Source of the DNA: Cristatella mucedo | Taxonomy: Eukaryota > Bryozoa > Phylactolaemata > Cristatellidae | Direction: 5' to 3' | Assembly: GCA_009760855.2 (NCBI GenBank) | Contig: WPIO01000031.1 | Location: 3,103,001 to 3,167,000 of the forward strand | DNA length: 64,000 bases | Part shown: in pieces, positions 59,917 to 64,000 of the stretch | How positions within the stretch are numbered: position 1 is the first letter of the stretch | Layout of the letters: each line of letters opens with the position of its first letter | Notes under the pieces: generated by a model | What the model saw: only the letters and a program-made list of their open reading frames with translations | What the model was told of the DNA's origin: nothing | The model's database searches: none | Made by a program: the position numbers and the translations under genes

Positions 59917-60547
59917 GTGCGCTGCCATTGGCCGATTTTGCCGATCGGTGTGCGGCCCGTGGTTGATGTGAAACGTTAACCGCATGGCGACGTGCGATGC
60001 AAGCAGCGAGCGTGTCCCTATCTCGACTTCCGTCTCTCTCTCGCCAGCGAGCCAGCCGGTAGAGTGCGTCGTCGGTCCGAGACGCCATACTTCTGGCGAC
60101 CTTCTTCCGCTAGCAGAGGAGCCGCCCTCTCGAGGGGGCGACAGCGCGCTTGGCTTGGGTTTAGTGCAGGACGCTGCGACAGCTCTGGGCTCAGCGTCGG
60201 CGGTCGGCGGTCAGCGCTCGGTCCTGCTCGAGGCACGCCTGGCGTCGCTCGCTGTGCGAGCTAAAGTTCGTGCTCGCCCGCGGCCGCGACAGCTCGGCGT
60301 TGCCCTTTCGAATAATACGCTAGTGGTTCGGACCGGGTGTACGTAAAGTTACAATTCTTCCGTACTGTCTGGATAGCGGCATGCTGTGAGTTGAAGAAGA
60401 CGGTCGTTGGGACTACTTAGAGATGGCGTTTTCTTTGCGTACTCCCGCATATCTGGCTAAATTTACACTAACAGGCAGCTCTATTACAGACGATCAGTCG
60501 AGAAGGTGATCGAACGTAATGACCAATATCGTGGGCTTTGGTTCTGC
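59917..60547. other. CpG-rich, no recognised gene
   Basis: 59917-60350 is CpG-dense with overlapping frames up to 120 codons (59984-60346 plus); no motif recognised. Composition falls back near 60350. Confidence 0.45.
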
Positions 60548-60602
60548 GGCATATGTAAAGCGTGCGGATAGAGGTGAAGTTCGCTGAGGGTGCTGTACGA
60601 CA
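60548..60602 (+). mobile_element. SINE/LINE 3'-tail fragment
   Basis: GGCATATGTAAAGCGTGC, ATAGAGGTGAAGTTCGCTGA and GGGTGCTGTACGACA match the SINE/LINE tail, degraded. The GGCATATGT start resembles the SINE version more than the LINE. Confidence 0.6.
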
Positions 60603-61500
60603 GAATCATAGATGTCTATGCAATTATTTATATCCGTAACTGGGGGACATCGCAAATTGCATGGTAAATTTTAAGCGACTTTTGTAATACCGTCTATCAT
60701 ATTTGTATGAACCCCTAAATGTACTGCCTGACCTACTTTATAAAAAAAGGGAGGAACGAAAGCAGCCAAGCCAAACACCCGGATGATGACCGCTGCCAAC
60801 GCTGCCAACGTGCTGCACTACACTGCTGCTGCGTAATACCGCAAGAACCAGCTTGCAGTCAGAATGTCTCACACACTGACTCGCAAACCTTTGAAGAGCA
60901 TTCGATCGCCATCGCTGGCACTTTCGGCACAGGCATGTAGAGGCTAACGAATACGCAACTGATTGAGGGTAGACAATTTGAAGTATTTGCATTCAATCCA
61001 CACCGATACAAATTTAGCTGTCACACCACTTCTAGTTCGTAAAATCCGAGACTACTCAACACGTCTAGAAATTTGCAAGAATGCTACAACTCCTGGAGGC
61101 TGGAAAGCAAACGCCTCACTCATTAAACGCGTTCAATGTAAATGTAATAGGCCCCCTAACCCAGTCACAGATTAGAAATCTTAGGCAACCGATATTCGTT
61201 CAAAGTTTGAAGCTATTGATTGAACCGTTCATTACCTTAAAAGAGCTTCTTCGGGCTATGCTTTATCATAGAAATCTCGCTATTTTCTTGAACATGCATG
61301 CCTCCCGACACCTAGCGCGTCTCATCCATTGCAGAATTCTCTTTCGAAAAAATTGAAGTTCTTGCGAACATCGTATGCGGAAACCGAATCAGCTGAGACA
61401 AGTTTAATCCGCATCTGCTGTTTGACAGTAGCACGCAAGAAATTTCGTGGCTATGGTCATGTAAACGCTTACTGCTCGATGCTGAGTCCTCTGCCGCTCA
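60603..61500. other. no recognised gene
   Basis: Short frames only; no motif recognised. Confidence 0.5.
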
Positions 61501-61759
61501 ATCTACTCGATGGTAGCCCGCAAAGTGCTCTCTACTTGCTGTTTCCGCTGGCGTCACTCGGCAAGCGTCGCTTCGCTCCCAGCTCATCGAGTTTCCGGCA
61601 TCTGAGCCGCTAGGGGGAGCTAGCGAGCTGCGCCCGCTTATCGCTGCAGTCAGCTCCTAAGCGCTCCCGTCCATTGCGACCAGTTGCAGCTCTCGATAGC
61701 ACTTCGTGGCGGCTCCGTATTTTTACTCAGTCCGCTCGTTCACTTCGCCATAAGCTCAT
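61501..61759 (+). repeat. repeat U2, copy B
   Basis: Matches copy A about 1.86 kb upstream, same orientation. The CRE reads GGCGTCA instead of TGACGTCA and the hairpin arms are more degraded. Confidence 0.78.
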
Positions 61760-62029
61760 GTCCTGTTGATGGCGGCTGCCGATCGATGCGCCGGTGCCAA
61801 GTTGTGCTGAAGTGTTGACCGCGGGCAAGGTTCGGTGCATGCGAGCGAGCGAGGCTCGAGGCGTGGGTGTGCACTTCCGATGTCTGGCAGCGCGCCAGCG
61901 AAGCTTGAGAGCGCTCATGCAAGGGAGTGTGGGCAGCAGGCTCGGATTCGCTGACTGCTGTGAATTCTTTTCGATACGATCGTGCGTGATTATTATCGTT
62001 TCCTTATTGTCAGCACTCGAATAGGTCCA
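61760..62029. other. no gene seen
   Basis: CpG-rich to about 61930, then AT-richer; nothing recognised. Confidence 0.5.
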
Positions 62030-63165
62030 GCACGTCGAATTCTCTCAACGTGCTCGCTGCACGTGTTGCTGAAATCTGCGCGTGGATGGCAGCGAACCTT
62101 CTCAAATTGAATGACATTGAAACCACTTGCTAGTTGATCCTAGCAACTGCCAGGGCCTAGCCTCTATTTAAACGTCGTTCAATCACAGATGCGCAATCCA
62201 AATTGCTGATTTCTATGATCAATCATCTCAACCGCTTCCATGTTGGCTCCTTACCTAGTGATCCTTGTGATGATCTAGCTTATCACTCTTCCAGCTTCTT
62301 TGTCAGCAAGATGGACAAGATCGGGGAGTCCGTCCCTAAGGTTGGTGCATCCCCTCTAGACTTCTGTAGCTCAATAGCATTAACACAGGACTCGTGTCCC
62401 TCAATTCCGTACACCACCTCAATGTCTACATTCAAGGAGACCGCGAGTGATCTTATCCGGAATTGTATCTCCCAATCAAAGAAGATGAATAGTCCTCTGG
62501 ACCCTAATCCCACTGTCCTGCTTCTACGATGTATTAATCTGCTGCTGCCACGCATAGCTAACATAATAAATAAAGCCCTTAGCCTCAGGTCATGTCCCAG
62601 CATCTTTCAAAAAGACTGCAGTCGGGCCACTAATTAATACAGCAACACTAAGCAAAGAGAACTTGAGTAAATTCAGCCCAGTCTCCCTTCTACTGCTTCT
62701 ATCAAAGACACTAGAACGAGTTTCGGCAGACAAGCTGAACTCTTAGATTGAAACTTCAAACCTATCAAGTAAGTTCCAGTCTGGTTTTAGACCTAATCAG
62801 TCCACTAAGTCAGCATTGCTTCGGGTATACAACGAACTTCTCAGGAAAGCAGACCTACGTAGCTAGGCTCGTCTTTCGTGAGCGTCGCAGTCGCCACATC
62901 AGGCCATTTCTAGCCGACCTGCACTGGCTACCAGTCAAACAACGCTTCGACGTCAAAGTTCACTTTACAGCAAATGTAAAGCGCCTAGAGAGAGATTAAG
63001 TTCTCTGAGGGCGCTTTATCAAGTGAATTATTATTATTGTTATTATTATTATTAAAGTTCTGTCGCTCACTTTTTGGTCTCTTTACTTTCTTACCTATCG
63101 GAGCTTATCAGACCAGACTATGCACCATACCATCCGCTTTGCTGAATCCAATCGTTTAACTAGGT
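62030..63165 (+). mobile_element. LINE (CR1/L2-like), rearranged copy with RT N-terminal half
   Basis: 62030-62125 encodes a later piece (NSLNVLAARV, WMAANLLKLNDIE). From 62170 the order restarts earlier: LLISMINHLNRFHVGSLPSD, LRCINLLLPRIANIINKAL, CPSIFQKDCSRA, FSPVSLLLLLSKTLERV, SSKFQSGFRPNQSTKSALL, the linker and first RT motifs absent from the other copies. It then jumps (about 62858) to the C-terminal ARLVFRERRSRHIRPFLAD. The frame is closed by several stops. A 99-bp tail-only insertion splits it at 62961-63059. It shows that these LINEs carry the usual full RT. Confidence 0.85.
62961..63059 (+). mobile_element. 99-bp tail-only LINE insertion with 6-bp target duplication
   Basis: A segment GCAAATGTAAAGCGCC...GGGCGCTTTATC plus (ATT)n interrupts the host LINE between CGTCAAAGTT and CTGTCGCTCAC, which are adjacent in other copies. 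AAAGTT occurs on both sides (62955-62960 and 63054-63059), a clear target-site duplication. Either an extreme 5' truncation or a tail-only element. Confidence 0.92.
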
Positions 63166-63990
63166 ATGTTTGTATGTACGCATCTCCATTTGTTACTCCA
63201 CAATGCCACAAAGACTATGTGGGCGTTATGCAGGAGAGTTTTTTTGTAGCGAACTCAGAGCCTAAGCGGCTTTTGGTACGCATTCGGTAGCCAACAGACT
63301 TCATCTCATGCAGCAAAGAGAAAATAGGAAGCATAGTTGAGTCAGGATGGCTGTTGAGGTAGTGAGTAGCATGGAAGTAGCAACACATGATGGCTGGAAA
63401 GGATGTGCCATAGGCGGCAGCAGGGGAGTATTTGTCGCGGCGTAAGAATAATAGAGCCGAGTTCCGCAGCCTAGGACCTGCAAAGCAAAAGCTTCTGTTA
63501 CCAGCGGTCTTTAAGCGAAGGAATAGAACAGCTAATGTATTGTCTATTCAGGACCCGAGGGCACAAGGAGGCTAAAACTGATGTAGCAGTTCAGCTAGGT
63601 ATGGAGGAGCCAAGCCGTGGCGGGCCTTGTGGGTCAGCGCAAGAACTTTTCTCTGTATTCGTTGACCTACCGCCAGCCATACTAGCTCTTTTATCAAAGG
63701 AGAAACGTGGTCAAACCTCTGGGATTCTCAAACAAGCCTTCGAGACCTATTCATAGCCAGCTGCAATTGCCGAGTGGCTTCTTCAGTAGCCCAGCCACAA
63801 GGGAATTACAATAATCCGCCGAGAGAACTAAGGAGTTAAACTTTTTGCAAGCCACCGTTGGAGACAATTCCTAATCTTAGATAGGGATCGGGCATGATGG
63901 CTAGCTGTGGAAGCAGTCTTCTTAACAAAGCTCTTAAAATTTAAGCAGCTGTCAAAGGCGACAAATAAATTCCGAGCAGATGGTGACGAT
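63166..63990 (-). mobile_element. LINE RT C-terminal domain, second family, antisense and degenerate
   Basis: Read on the minus strand, LVLSADYCNSLVAGLLKKPL (about 63763-63822) is the LDYCNSLLAGL signature of the RT C-terminal domain, and the surrounding order of motifs on the plus strand (TTACAATAATC, AAACGTGGTCAAACCTC, CCTAGGACCTGCAAAGCAAA) is that of the antisense of many animal LINEs. Stops break the frame repeatedly. It differs in sequence from the plus-strand family above and may continue beyond the right edge. A relic matching its middle lies at 48905-49160. Confidence 0.75.
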
Positions 63991-64000
63991 CGCATAAGAG

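Overview
The window is nuclear DNA from an animal with a repeat-rich genome. The one protein-coding gene I recognise is the 5' end of a voltage-gated sodium channel alpha-subunit gene on the minus strand. Sodium channels of this form are metazoan; the gene has spliceosomal introns, and the rest of the window is dominated by retrotransposons, DNA transposons and microsatellites. An arthropod such as a chelicerate or crustacean would fit, but the sequence does not prove a phylum.

Layout. 1-9.84 kb: a very CpG-rich block. It holds sodium-channel coding exon 2 (2800-3002), intron 1 (3003-3274) and coding exon 1 (3275-3667), both exons on the minus strand. Upstream of the start codon there is more than 6 kb of CpG-rich DNA with an overlapping upstream ORF, four long CT arrays, GCC-type triplet runs and one inserted LINE. 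The rest of the gene must lie beyond the left edge. A dead hAT transposase fragment (1433-1759) sits in intron 2. 9.84-49.8 kb: no convincing host gene. It contains many truncated copies of one LINE family whose 3' end is a short hairpin followed by an (ATT)n tail, three tRNA-derived SINEs (at least one with the same tail hairpin), four copies of an unclassified 160-510 bp repeat, two near-identical 99-bp copies, a possible solo LTR, a 12-copy 21-bp minisatellite, several perfect hairpins and CpG-rich islets. 49.8-53.3 kb: a Tigger/pogo-like DNA transposon with a broken hAT transposon nested inside it. 53.6-54.9 kb: the best-preserved LINE copy. 54.9-64 kb: more LINE and SINE debris, a 270-bp repeat pair, and at the right edge an antisense reverse-transcriptase C-terminal domain from a second LINE family.

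How the parts relate. Apart from the channel gene, most recognisable sequence is mobile-element debris. The LINE and the SINEs appear to be partners: the SINE 3' ends copy the LINE 3' hairpin, which is how a SINE usually borrows a LINE reverse transcriptase. Several insertions landed inside or next to earlier copies. All transposase and reverse-transcriptase reading frames seen are truncated or broken, so no copy here looks autonomous.

Limits. No alignment or search was run. Family calls rest on recognised protein motifs and on repeats compared by eye inside the window. Boundaries of degenerate repeats are good to about 10-30 bp.
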